A stretch of 64,000 nt of DNA, taken from NCBI RefSeq assembly GCF_000515415.1, contig NZ_KI911783.1:7489831-7553830 (forward strand), written 5' to 3'. The notes beneath the pieces are model-generated. The model was not told the DNA's origin. It saw nothing but the letters and a program-made list of their open reading frames with translations, and did not search any database. The DNA comes from Bradyrhizobium sp. WSM1417. Lineage in GTDB: Bacteria > Pseudomonadota > Alphaproteobacteria > Rhizobiales > Xanthobacteraceae. Every line of letters begins with the position of its first letter. Position 1 is the stretch's first letter. Made by a program: the position numbers and the translations under genes. This document shows positions 10,187-19,074 of the stretch, one piece after another.

Positions 10187-10558
10187 TCAAATGGTCCGGG
10201 AGGTACGTAGCGAGTCACACTTCGCAATCGTAGTTTCGCAATAGTGGAGAGAACAACAATCATTGGCTGCTTTGTTATAGAGATGCGCCGCCCCCCCCAC
10301 TGCAAAAGCGTACTTCATCACGGAAGCGGCCAAGCCGGGCGAGTTGCCGCTTCCGCGTGCTTGCTCTCCGTCACTGCATTTCGCAGCGTTGATTTGACCA
10401 CGAATATCAGAAGCATCCTGTGGGGCGGCAAGACACTTGGTCGATGGAGTCGGATTCGACTTGGCCCTGTGCGGCGCAACCAGCAAGCCCTGTGATGCAA
10501 TCCCGGTGCGTTGCGCCGCCTGAAACACCGTTCCCAATTGTCCATTTGTGATACGCAT
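10187..10558 (-). CDS. 123-aa ORF, possible detached N-terminus of the SKWP effector
   Basis: The ATG at 10558 is preceded by GAGGTGATAGGAA, the best ribosome binding site in this stretch. The first 35 residues (starting MRITNGQLGTVFQAAQR) are Gln/Ala/Thr/Ser-rich, as effector secretion signals often are. The frame ends at a TGA at 10187-10189 and is in phase with the 2849-residue ORF that starts ten bases further on. One base change would fuse them into a protein of about 2976 residues. It may instead be a small separate protein, with the giant gene using its own weak start. No domain was recognised. Confidence 0.45.
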   Translation of the reverse strand: MRITNGQLGTVFQAAQRTGIASQGLLVAPHRAKSNPTPSTKCLAAPQDASDIRGQINAAKCSDGEQARGSGNSPGLAASVMKYAFAVGGAAHLYNKAANDCCSLHYCETTIAKCDSLRTSRTI

Positions 10559-10600
10559 TTCCTATCACCTCTAGTAGGTGAACCGCCTGCCACTGAACTG

Positions 10601-11578
10601 TCACTTGGCAACGGCTAGGGTCTCGGCTTTTGAATCGAGATCAGGTGTCGTAATCAGCTCGCGTCCTGCAAGAGGTCTTATTTGAAGCACTTTTCGTACC
10701 TGCGCAATCAGCAAGGCGCTCACGGCTTCCGCGGCGGGGGCGAGGTCGCCAGAAGAGATGAGGCAGGCTGTCAGATGGATCGGTGGATCTATCACGAGCG
10801 GCCTCAGATCTTCGTCGCCTGGAATATCGGGAATTTCGCCCTTGGGCATGATCGCATTTGCGAGACCGGCCCTGACAAAGGAGAGCGCACTGGCGAAGGT
10901 GTCGACTTCTGCGATGCAGTTCGGCATCACGCCGGCCACTTCAAACGTCCGATCTAGTACGTCGCGAATTGTGTTTGGGCGCGTCGGCAATACAAGGGGG
11001 AGCTCGGCCAATTCCTCAACCGAAACGGCGGGAGCGACTTCTCCTGTATCGGGAGGACGTACCAGGTGGAGTCGCTGCTGAAAGAGTGACTGCCGAGCAA
11101 CACCTGAGGTGGGTTCATCCTCAAGCACAGCGCAGATATCAAGCGCTCGTGATACGATGAGCGGCTTCATCTGAAGAGAGTCACCCGCAACAAGATGGAG
11201 GCGTACTTTTGGCAGCACTCTCCGGCTGGCTTTTATCAGGGCGCAGGCGAACGAAGCGGCGAGCGCTGAGGACATGCCGAGCCTTACAACACCTTCCGGT
11301 TCTCCTGCCGTAGAGCGGATGATGCCGCGCAGTTGGTCAACCTGTTGAAGAATGGACGTGGCCTCACGATAAAAGACCTTGCCCTCGCGAGTCGGGCGAA
11401 CGCCGCGTACGCTACGGTGCAGCAGCACGACGCCAAGCTCGGCTTCCAAGGCAGCCATCTGCTGACTCAGGGCCGGCTGCGCCACGTGGATTGTCGCCGC
11501 TGCTTGGCAAAAACTACCAGCATCCACGATGCCCGTGAAATATCGGAGATGACGTAGTTGCATAAAGCTGGAAGACAT
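10601..11578 (-). CDS. LysR-family transcriptional regulator
   Basis: This is a LysR-type regulator of about 325 residues. The N-terminal helix-turn-helix (MQLRHLRYFTGIVDAGSF, then AQPALSQQMAALEAELG) has the usual family pattern, and a periplasmic-binding-protein-like sensor domain follows. The overall pattern resembles the Nac/nitrogen-assimilation branch, but the ligand is unknown. An ATG at 11578 or at 11563 fits the family better than the longest frame from 11626. It lies 22 bases downstream of sctF on the same strand and 42 bases upstream of the effector ORF, so it may be cotranscribed with the sctV-D-F operon. No TtsI-type response regulator occurs in the window, which makes this gene a candidate local regulator. 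Confidence 0.85.
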   Translation of the reverse strand: MSSSFMQLRHLRYFTGIVDAGSFCQAAATIHVAQPALSQQMAALEAELGVVLLHRSVRGVRPTREGKVFYREATSILQQVDQLRGIIRSTAGEPEGVVRLGMSSALAASFACALIKASRRVLPKVRLHLVAGDSLQMKPLIVSRALDICAVLEDEPTSGVARQSLFQQRLHLVRPPDTGEVAPAVSVEELAELPLVLPTRPNTIRDVLDRTFEVAGVMPNCIAEVDTFASALSFVRAGLANAIMPKGEIPDIPGDEDLRPLVIDPPIHLTACLISSGDLAPAAEAVSALLIAQVRKVLQIRPLAGRELITTPDLDSKAETLAVAK

Positions 11579-11600
11579 AGCACCCAAGAAACGTCGTCGT

Positions 11601-11819
11601 TCAGGCGATATTCCGGATAATACCATTGAGCGCTTCGTGAACCGCTTTGATAACGGTCGAATTCAGGCTCAAGAGTGTAGTGTGTGTGTTCATTGAGAGC
11701 TGAAGCTTGAGCTGATCCATGGTGTCGTCCGGATTCATGGTCGCCATGTGACTTCTTAGGCTGCGTTCCGATGCCGCAACAGATCTGCCAAGAGGCCCAC
11801 TTATCGTCCTGAAATCCAC
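11601..11819 (-). CDS. sctF: Type III needle protein SctF (YscF/PrgI/EscF family)
   Basis: The 72-residue product starts at a GTG at 11819, five bases after GGAGGGG, with VDFRTISGPLG at its N-terminus. The pattern fits needle subunits: a short N-terminus, the NPDD turn between two helices, and a C-terminal helix ending VIKAVHEALNGIIRNIA, like the ends of YscF (STIVRSMKDLMQGIL) and EscF. Needle monomers are typically 70-85 residues. The GTG start overlaps the end of the upstream 84-aa gene by a few bases, and sctD and sctV lie further upstream in the same operon. The assignment rests on length, helix pattern and position, since needle proteins diverge strongly. Confidence 0.75.
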   Translation of the reverse strand: MDFRTISGPLGRSVAASERSLRSHMATMNPDDTMDQLKLQLSMNTHTTLLSLNSTVIKAVHEALNGIIRNIA

Positions 11820-11820
11820 C

Positions 11821-12075
11821 TTACCCCTCCAAGCCAGAGGACAGACCGCTGTGGTGGTGCATCCATGTTGTATTAACAACGTCTGTTGCCGCATCTATTG
11901 CGTCAAGCAACGTGCACAATGCGTCGAAATGACGCCGCGTGACGCCGCCATCCATGTCACGTTTCAACGATTGTCGCCAACTCTCAAACTCTCTCTTGAG
12001 GGCAGATAGCTCTGCGCCATCGACGTCATCTACCAGGTGTTTCTGCAGCTCAAGCATGGCCAGATGCTCGCTCAC
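11821..12075 (-). CDS. Small helical protein upstream of the needle gene, possible needle chaperone (PscE/EscE-like role)
   Basis: 84 residues from a GTG at 12075 that overlaps the sctD stop as GTGA, with GAGGAGGATCAACT in front as a strong ribosome binding site. The sequence is almost entirely predicted amphipathic helix (LKREFESWRQSLKRD in the middle) with no signal peptide or membrane segment. In the Ysc, Psc and Esc systems a protein of this size encoded beside the needle gene caps the needle monomer in the cytosol together with a TPR partner. I infer the same role from size and position; sequence similarity alone would not identify it. Confidence 0.45.
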   Translation of the reverse strand: MSEHLAMLELQKHLVDDVDGAELSALKREFESWRQSLKRDMDGGVTRRHFDALCTLLDAIDAATDVVNTTWMHHHSGLSSGLEG

Positions 12076-13454
12076 AGTTGATCCTCCTCTGCTATCCATT
12101 CCGGCTTGTTCGGATAGGGAACGTGCACGTCGGCCTCTCCGATACGCACAAGCATTCCGTCGCGATCGATGACAACGATCTTGCCGAAATGATCGATGTT
12201 GTCGCCGACTTTCAGGCGCGTTCCGTTCTGAACGACGATGAATGGAGACCGGCCGAGGTGCACACCTCTCGCTGTCGGCAATACCACTGGCGAACAGTGT
12301 GCCTCTAGCCGAATGTGGGGCGCGAACTCCTCCTCAAAGCGGGAGGCAACGGTCTTCCATTCGCTATAGGCGGTTGGGGTAAGCGCCCCCGAAACCAGGA
12401 TGACGTCTGGCTTCACCACGATGCGAATGGAGCGACGGAGTTCGGCTGTCGTCGCTGTCTCCAGAAAGGTTCGTGCGCGGTCCGGCGTTGTGACTGTGTC
12501 ATCAATTGTGCGGACTCCGGGAATATCCTGCTGCAGGCGATGAAGGGCCGCTTTGACGACTGCATCACTCGGGCCATATCCCGCTATTGATATCCCTCCG
12601 GCGCTTCCCACGCGAACACTCCCCTCGATACCGAATGCCCGTATTACGGTCGTTGACAGGTCGATGATCTTTGCATCAGACAGGGCGGTGGCGGTCGCCA
12701 ATTTCGGTGTTACCTCTGCTGTTAGCCCGGCGTCGCGTAGGGCTGCTTTGATCTTTGTCGCCTCTCCAGGTCCCAAGTCGCCGTCGATGATCAGCTTATC
12801 ATCGGAGAGGGCGATGCTGAGCCCGCTTCGGACCTTCAAATCGCGAAGGACGTTCCTGGCAATTTTGATCGGATCGGTACCCGGAACAGGGGCCGAGGTG
12901 AAAGAGGAAACAACACTCGCTATCCCGGCGTAAGTTCCGTAGACGATGATCAGAAGGCCGCAAGCGGCTGCACCAAGCCGAAATGGCCGAGGTATCGAGT
13001 TCATCCCAAGACCAGCTTCTCGCCCCCCGGTCGCCGGTTCGTCGGGAGCTGGGGGGGCACGCTCTGCATCCGGCCTTCTGCCCTCGACCACGGCGTCGAT
13101 CTCGGGAAAGCTGCCACCGGTCGGGCCGATACTGAAAATCGTCCGCCCAACCTGAACCGGAGTGAGTGGATCGAGGGTCGTCGGGCACTCTGTTAGACAA
13201 TCACTACCGCAGATGAGCACACCCGGTGCGAGTGCGGTGATCTGGATTTGCCCGGCCTCGATGACAATGCGAAGATGTGAGTCAACCAGTTCCGGATCTG
13301 CGAAGGTAAGGTCGTCAGCGTCATGGCTACCGACTAGCCACGCTCCATCGCCGAGCGATGTCTCGGCCCCCTTGTTGGGGCCAGATAGCACATGCAAGGA
13401 CAGCTGGGTCTGATCGCCCGTGAGAACATCTTGTTCTATGTTCGCGTTTTTCAT
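12072..13454 (-). CDS. sctD: T3SS inner-membrane ring protein SctD (YscD/HrpQ)
   Basis: 460 residues. Residues about 20-110 form an FHA-like beta domain (GSHDADDLTFADPELVDSH). One membrane segment lies near 160-180 (GAAACGLLIIVYGTYAG), and the periplasmic part repeats BON-like alpha/beta modules (DDKLIIDGDLGPGEATKIKA; GGISIAGYGPSDAVVKAALH). This cytosolic FHA, single TM and periplasmic BON layout is that of SctD, which forms the outer of the two inner-membrane rings. The ATG overlaps the sctV stop as ATGA, with GGAAGGA upstream, so the two genes are translationally coupled. Confidence 0.88.
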   Translation of the reverse strand: MKNANIEQDVLTGDQTQLSLHVLSGPNKGAETSLGDGAWLVGSHDADDLTFADPELVDSHLRIVIEAGQIQITALAPGVLICGSDCLTECPTTLDPLTPVQVGRTIFSIGPTGGSFPEIDAVVEGRRPDAERAPPAPDEPATGGREAGLGMNSIPRPFRLGAAACGLLIIVYGTYAGIASVVSSFTSAPVPGTDPIKIARNVLRDLKVRSGLSIALSDDKLIIDGDLGPGEATKIKAALRDAGLTAEVTPKLATATALSDAKIIDLSTTVIRAFGIEGSVRVGSAGGISIAGYGPSDAVVKAALHRLQQDIPGVRTIDDTVTTPDRARTFLETATTAELRRSIRIVVKPDVILVSGALTPTAYSEWKTVASRFEEEFAPHIRLEAHCSPVVLPTARGVHLGRSPFIVVQNGTRLKVGDNIDHFGKIVVIDRDGMLVRIGEADVHVPYPNKPEWIAEEDQL

Positions 13455-15556
13455 TGCAGCGATATCCTTCCCAATGGCTGTATGGAGATATCGGGGGGAA
13501 GCTCCTGATACGATAGCACTGGAAGTTCGTAGAATTCGGTTTCGATGACCTTGCGTACGTATCGACGTATATCCATTGAAGCCAGCAGCACCGGCTTGTG
13601 CGGCTGCTGGTTAAGGTTGCCGATAGCCTCTCGTATCGCGTCAATGATCTGCCCTGTGGTTCGAGCGTCAAGGGCGAGATAACTGCCGGCGGAAGTCTGC
13701 CGAATGGCGTTGCGCACGGTATCTTCCACGTCTGGCGTAAGAAGGTAAGCGGGCAGCAGGTTCCTGCCGATACAATAAGGCGTGCAGAGTTGCCTCCTTA
13801 GCGCACAGCGCACATGCTCCGTCAGCAGGACAATGTCTTTTTCGATCTGTGCGCGTTCGACCAGTGCGGCGAGGATGGTACGCATGTTACGCAATGAAAC
13901 CTCCTCCGCGATGAGTCGTTGAAAGACCTCTGAAATCTTCTGCAGAGGCGCTGAGCGCAGCACTTCCCTTACGAGCTCGGGAAACCACACCTCGACGCGA
14001 TTCAAAATAGTTTTTGTCTCCTGGATCCCGACAAACTCGGCAGCATGCCTGCGCAGAATTTGACCAGTTTGGTAGCTAAGGATCTGAACCGACTCCAGGA
14101 AAGGGATGTTGGCAGCTCGCAATGATTCGCGATGTATGGCGTCCACCCAGACCGTCTCGATCCGAGGAAGGAAGGATTTGTCCAGAACATATGGAATGCC
14201 CACAAGATCGAGGTTCTCTGGAGTACCGCGTGCCAAAAGATGTTGCGATCGCAGTCGCCCTTCACCGCATGGTATTTCATTTACCATGATGACGTACGCT
14301 CCGTCCTTGCAGCTGTCGTTCACCCGCACATTGATCGCTGGAAGAGGGACGCCGAGATCAAGAAGGAGGGCGTGCCGTTCGGCATCCAATGCCTTCTTCA
14401 GCAGATCGGGAGGGATGACCGCCTGAACGTCGTGACCAATGTCGATCATCAGTGGCACGGTGAACGTGATGTCATTATCGCCGGCTTCATCACCGCCGCC
14501 GGTCGGCTCGTCCGACGCCGTTAAGCGCGCTCCCCCTCTCGCCGAGTAGCGACGCACTGCCGGTGCGGCCAGCCGCCGACTACGCTGTAGTTGCCAGCCA
14601 CCGCCTCCGACTACGAGCGCCAAGATCATGAAGACTCCCGTCGGAAATCCAGGGACGAACGAAAAGAGAAGGAGAATGAATGACGCGACAATCAGCGCAC
14701 GTGGTTGTGCGCTCACCTCGTCGCCGATTTCGTTGCCGAGATCTGCACCGCCATTTTCGTCACTAACCCTCGTAACGATAAACCCCGCTGTAATCGCCGT
14801 GAAGAGAGCCGGTATCTGACCGACGAGTCCGTCTCCGATGGTCAGGATCGCATAAACCTCGAGCGCCTCGTACAACCCCATTTCCTTTTGAAACGAACCA
14901 ATCGCGATCCCGCCTACGATGTTCACGGCAATGCTGATCAAGCCCGCGATGGCGTCACCCTTGAGAAACTTCATGGCGCCGTCCAGGGCACCGTACAGCT
15001 GGCTCTCGCGCTCAATCGCACTGCGGCGCCGACTTGCCTCTCGCATATCAATACTGCCGGCACGCAAGTCGCCGTCAACGCTCATTTGCTTGCCCGGCAT
15101 CGAATCCAGAGAAAACCGTGCAGCAACCTCCGCGACACGCTCAGATCCCTTGGTGATGACGACAAACTGAACGATCGTCATGATCAAAAAGGTGACTGCG
15201 CCCACCACGAGATTGCCGGCCACCACGAAGTCCCCGAAGGTCTTGATGATCTGGCCGGCGTCTGCATGAAGCAAGATAGTGCGTGTCGCGGCGACTCCAA
15301 GCGATAGCCGAAATAGCGTCGTCACCAAGAGGACCGACGGAAAGGAGACGAACGCAAGGGGGGATTTAATATAGACCGCCATCATCAGCAGGAGTGCCGA
15401 GAGTCCCAGGTTGGCGGCCTGGAGCACATCCATCAGGACCGGCGGCAGTGGGATGATCATCATGAAAATGATCGTGATCAGCAGCGCCACCAGAACAAGA
15501 TCATTACGGCCCGACGCGACCGTTCGGACTCTGTCAAGAAACTTCACGCTAGCCAC
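13451..15556 (-). CDS. sctV: T3SS export gate protein SctV (RhcV/HrcV, FHIPEP family)
   Basis: About 701 residues from a GTG at 15556 with AGAGGA eight bases upstream. The open frame extends to 15646, but the family normally starts just before FLDRVRTVASGRNDLVL. The N-terminal half has eight or so membrane segments including MMIIPLPPVLMDVLQAANLG and the conserved cytoplasmic FHIPEP loop region (FSLDSMPGKQMSVDGDL). The C-terminal half is the soluble nonameric ring domain that docks substrates and chaperones. It is the first gene of the sctV-D-(84 aa)-F operon. Sequence upstream is degenerate and no promoter was identified. Confidence 0.95.
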   Translation of the reverse strand: MASVKFLDRVRTVASGRNDLVLVALLITIIFMMIIPLPPVLMDVLQAANLGLSALLLMMAVYIKSPLAFVSFPSVLLVTTLFRLSLGVAATRTILLHADAGQIIKTFGDFVVAGNLVVGAVTFLIMTIVQFVVITKGSERVAEVAARFSLDSMPGKQMSVDGDLRAGSIDMREASRRRSAIERESQLYGALDGAMKFLKGDAIAGLISIAVNIVGGIAIGSFQKEMGLYEALEVYAILTIGDGLVGQIPALFTAITAGFIVTRVSDENGGADLGNEIGDEVSAQPRALIVASFILLLFSFVPGFPTGVFMILALVVGGGGWQLQRSRRLAAPAVRRYSARGGARLTASDEPTGGGDEAGDNDITFTVPLMIDIGHDVQAVIPPDLLKKALDAERHALLLDLGVPLPAINVRVNDSCKDGAYVIMVNEIPCGEGRLRSQHLLARGTPENLDLVGIPYVLDKSFLPRIETVWVDAIHRESLRAANIPFLESVQILSYQTGQILRRHAAEFVGIQETKTILNRVEVWFPELVREVLRSAPLQKISEVFQRLIAEEVSLRNMRTILAALVERAQIEKDIVLLTEHVRCALRRQLCTPYCIGRNLLPAYLLTPDVEDTVRNAIRQTSAGSYLALDARTTGQIIDAIREAIGNLNQQPHKPVLLASMDIRRYVRKVIETEFYELPVLSYQELPPDISIQPLGRISLQ

Positions 15557-16540
15557 TTGCGCGCCATCCTCTGTACGTGCGTGTCCGGCAATGAGCGACG
15601 CGATGAACCGCAGACAGGTTCCCGCCTGGCGCTGATGCTTGCCCAAATCCTTTGACTAACACTCGGCGTTCGAAATCGGCCCTCGCCGTCCCGCGACAAT
15701 GGTAGAAACCGCCTTGGATGGGCAGCGCCCCACCTGTCCGCAATATTCAGCGTTCGGCGGTGCGACGCGCCCGGCGGTGTTGAAATCAATTTGTCAGTCC
15801 CAGCTGCCATCCTCAGCACGCACCTAAGCGGCGATTCCCCGCGCGGCCTTGTTCTTGAGAAATTCGCTGAGCCTACGGAATAAGGTAGCGTAACGTATGC
15901 AGGTGGGCTTCTTAGGCTTCGGGACGGTTCTAAGCATTGCTCCGAATCGGCGTTTGCAATCTCCCAATTGTCGCCTTCGAAACAGTGTCGTGGCGGAAAA
16001 CGATCAATAGTGTTCCCGTCCTCGGAGCGATTGGAGATGCGCGGGACATCCAGTGTCGATCCCGTCGGCTCCCCCGAGCAAGTACGGATCGCCCAACTGA
16101 TACCATCGTTTTGCCCGAACATGACGCCATCTGCTAAGTCTTGATTGATCTTGTCACGGCGCGAGCAACCGCAGCGGCGGTTTGGAAAGCTCGTCTCAAG
16201 ATCAGTTTGAGCTTGTCCGGAGGTAGCAATTGTCATGCCGAAACCGGTCTCGAACCAGGAAGCCAATCTTCAGCGGGAATGCAGGTCTGGCCGGCGTTTA
16301 ATGAGCGGGATTTAGACGCGGTTCATTCCGTCACCCGACTTGGGTCACGTTGTGTCGATCAACGATGACATGCAAAGATAGTATTCCACGTGTGGCGTGG
16401 CGAATGATCGAAAATGGGTGCCAAGGCGACGAAGTGGCCTGCGCGGAGTTGGGGGTCACCAAGTATGAAGTTGTTCTGACGCGGGCAGTGCCATGCATCC
16501 AGACTGTGCACTTTATGACCTTCACGAGTGCGACCGAACC
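15557..16540. other. Upstream of sctV, no supported gene
   Basis: Open frames of up to 240 codons cross this stretch on the minus strand, but their composition is unlike a folded protein and nothing is recognised. The region probably holds the sctV promoter within decayed sequence. Confidence 0.35.
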
Positions 16541-16544
16541 GGGC

Positions 16545-16675
16545 GTGTTCGGCCATACGAGCGCCTCAACGATGAGATCAAGCGACGGACCGAGATGGTC
16601 GGCATCTTCCCCAACGAGGATGCTATCGTTCGCCTGGTCTGTGCAATCCTGAGCGAACAAAACGACACGGGCTGA
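16545..16675 (+). pseudogene. IS256-family transposase C-terminal remnant
   Basis: The frame reads ERLNDEIKRRTEMVGIFPN followed by DAIVRLVCAILSEQND, a signature of the C-terminal end of Mutator/IS256 transposases. Everything upstream has decayed. It is a different copy from the IS256 transposase at 45495-46523. Confidence 0.75.
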
Positions 16676-16798
16676 GCTTTCCGGGGAAGCGATGCACTCA
16701 CCATCGGCGGCAGCAGCACGATAGTGCGCTCATTACCTGACGTTGGAGACTATTACGACTGTGAGCAATACCCATCGTCGGCTTGCTCTTGGCGGCTA

Positions 16799-17004
16799 GT
16801 GTTCTGTCCCGTTAATTCACAGCATAGTAATTGCATCGGTTTGAGGTGTGCCGATCGAAGGAGATACCCGATGCGCACCGGACGCCCGGAGGCGATGCTG
16901 ACGATTTCCGGCGATGAACGCACACAGCTCACGGCCATAACACCGCGGATTCCATCCTCCAGAAACTCACACGACCTTGTTGACGCATTTCCGGGACAGA
17001 ACAC
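16799..17004. mobile_element. 206-bp MITE-like derivative of an IS630-family element
   Basis: Perfect 13-bp terminal inverted repeats (GTGTTCTGTCCCG and its complement) bound the element, flanked by a TA dinucleotide on each side (16797-16798 and 17005-17006), the target duplication expected for IS630/Tc1 elements. A short reading frame from 16871 starts MRTGRPEAMLTISGDER, matching the N-terminus of IS630 transposases, and then breaks off. The element is therefore an internally deleted IS630 derivative, mobilisable only in trans. Confidence 0.8.
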
Positions 17005-17518
17005 TAGCTGACGCCGTCCGACTCGGCAGGATAGCGGCGGTGCTCCCTCGTCAGCTACGCCACGCCACCGACGCGATCCGAGCTGGTCTTGCGTCGAATC
17101 CAGCCCAGGCGGCGGATAGGTTAGGCTTGCCTATGTCGCTGGCAGATGCGCTGGTCGGTGGCGGACGGAGTCGACCCTCGCGGTTCGCCGGCAAGTGATG
17201 AGCAGCCGGAGATCGTGTGGTTTCTCGAGATAAGCGCCCCCGTTCGGAAAGGGATGGTGCCGAGCTACTCGAAGTAGTCCCTGCGAGCTCGTACATGGTG
17301 CTCTTCACATCAAGTGCCATGCCTCCGAATGCTCTTAGTTCCCGCGGGAAGTCCGATCAAGGCAAGCACTGTGAGCCAGCAGAGAACGATCATTCAGGAA
17401 TTGACGACACAGTCGCTAAAAAGAAACGACGGCTAGACCCGCTTCCAGTAGTCCCGTGGTGTTTCCTCTGAATCGACACGTGACGCCGCCAATTGAACCG
17501 CCCGATCGTCCGGCTGTC
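17005..17518. other. Decayed stretch with a weak candidate effector N-terminus
   Basis: On the minus strand, 17051-17320 encodes 89 residues beginning MALDVKSTMYELAGTTSSSS, Ser/Thr-rich like a type III signal, with GGAGG unusually close to the ATG. It stops without a recognisable domain. I treat it as a possible remnant rather than a gene. Confidence 0.25.
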
Positions 17519-18471
17519 TTACGCCGATCGCCTGAGAGGCCGCCTCCGGGGCGCTACTGTAGGATCACGAACCATCTTCAGCCCGACGATGAGGACTCCG
17601 TCATCTGGGAATAGTTCATTAGCACGAGCAATCAGCGAGCCATGATCTAGCGTACTGATTCCTTCGCCATTACGATTGGGCACTTCGGCAAACCCGCGAA
17701 GACTGCGGCAATAACGGTCAACGGCAGTCAAGGAACGCCTTTTTCAACGGAAGCACGAGTCGCGCGCTCGATGACACACTTGTCGTCCTGAGAGAGCGTA
17801 TGGCGTCGAGGACTGCGATCAGCTGAGGCATCGGGTTCTCGATAGTTACGGAGTATGGTCAAAGCGCGACGCGTTCGAAGGCTTTTCTCGAGGAACTGAT
17901 CAGCGTGAGCGACTCGGCGAAGAATTCGAGCATAGCACTCTGCGGTTTTGGGTGCCCATCTCCGGCGCCTAGCAGCTTGCTTGATCGCCTCGTCAATGAG
18001 CATCTCGTCATCCTACGAGGCGAGTAGGCGCCTGACAGGAGGTGGAGCACCGGGCTGACGATGATGACGCAGCCAGGGCAGAGCGAACCTCATGTGCCTG
18101 TCACTCGCGAAGAACTGTTTGACGTAATCGACCAGCGCGTCGTGATCGAGTGCAGCAATCCTCGTGCCGACCGCTCCGAGATGGTTCGCCAGTCTGCGCA
18201 GCGCCGCAAGATGTTCCGCCGCCGTGCTCAATCGCTGTATTCCTCGTCCAACGGCGGTCTGGATCGCCGCCTGGGCGAGGCTCAAGTCCTCGGGATGGGC
18301 CTGAGGATAACACCGTCGGGGGTCGATATCTGACACGGCGCCAATTGCGGACTCGGCCTGACGTTGCTGCACCTGCGGTTGCTGCGGCACGGCGGAGCAG
18401 GCCGCCTGCCACTCTGGCTCCGATGAGTTGAATTGGCTTGAGTGAAATGCATTGACTTTGCGCAGCTGCAT
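17519..18471 (-). pseudogene. Broken gene of about 310 codons, unknown function
   Basis: Three fragments line up on the minus strand. The first (18471-18013, 152 aa, starting MQLRKVNAFHSSQFNSSEPE) is in the same frame as the second (18003-17728, 91 aa), separated only by a TAG at 18013-18015. The third (17731-17519) is in another frame and overlaps the second. One nonsense change and one frameshift thus account for all breaks. The polar, Gln/Ser-rich N-terminus suggests a secreted effector. The helical middle (AARRRRWAPKTAECYARILRR) recalls the core-binding domain of tyrosine recombinases. Neither assignment is secure. Confidence 0.5.
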
Positions 18472-18779
18472 GTGTCCCTCATACGTTTGCAGGTGACGTG
18501 AGCGCTAGCTTCAGTAATTATATGCTGCTCGGCTAGCTTATGGTTAGCAAGTGAGCCGACTTTCCGCTGCGGCTAGCCTGCCGAACTAAGCGACATCGAG
18601 TATAGCATGGGCACCATTGCGAGCGGCTATCAATTCGTTCACGGACGCGGAAGAGAGATTAAAAAAGGTATGAATGGACCGGGTCGAGGATCTTGGGTCG
18701 ATGCAGCCGGTTTGATGGACACCGCCGCGGGCTAATCCAACCTTGCATTAGAACTCAAACCGAGATGGCGCATCGTTAA
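18472..18779. other. AT-richer intergenic stretch upstream of the broken gene
   Basis: Probable former promoter region of the minus-strand pseudogene. A repeated CTAGC-type motif is visible (GCGCTAGC, GGCTAGCTTATGGTTAGC, CGGCTAGCC), but I could not match it to a rhizobial tts box. No coding frame is supported. Confidence 0.3.
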
Positions 18780-19074
18780 GACCGTTGGGTGGCCAATTGA
18801 ACACTCAGTCTGGCATCGCTCCTCGTTCGATAAGTCCCCGGCGCCGTGGGCTCTGTCTCGAGTGACGAAAAGGAGCTCTCCATCGCCGGGTCGTCTTGCA
18901 CTTTGCCTCGGCTGCTCTTGATGGAGACAATGCCATTGTCGGCCAGCGGTTGGAACTCGTCCCTGGCATACGGCGGTCCCGGTTGGGGTGCAGCAGCGCA
19001 ACCGGCTTCCCGCCGCGCCAGATCGCCATTACGAGTGTATCCGCGACCAACCGGGCGATCATGCTCGCGTTCAT
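18780..19074 (-). pseudogene. IS3-family OrfB remnant
   Basis: The minus-strand frame reads LVADTLVMAIWRGGKPVALL and then a shifted remainder of the DDE region, where intact IS3 transposases have HHSDRGSQYTS. The catalytic motif is garbled and no ends are visible. It adds to the evidence that the gap between the two sct operons was created by IS insertion and decay. Confidence 0.65.

Noticed and set aside
15544..16266. 240-codon minus-strand frame overlapping the sctV start
   Set aside because: No recognisable motif, unusual composition, and it overlaps the supported SctV start in another frame.
17728..18003. Functional integrase gene
   Set aside because: Only a core-binding-like helix is suggested; no catalytic Arg-His-Arg-Tyr set is present and the frame is broken on both sides.
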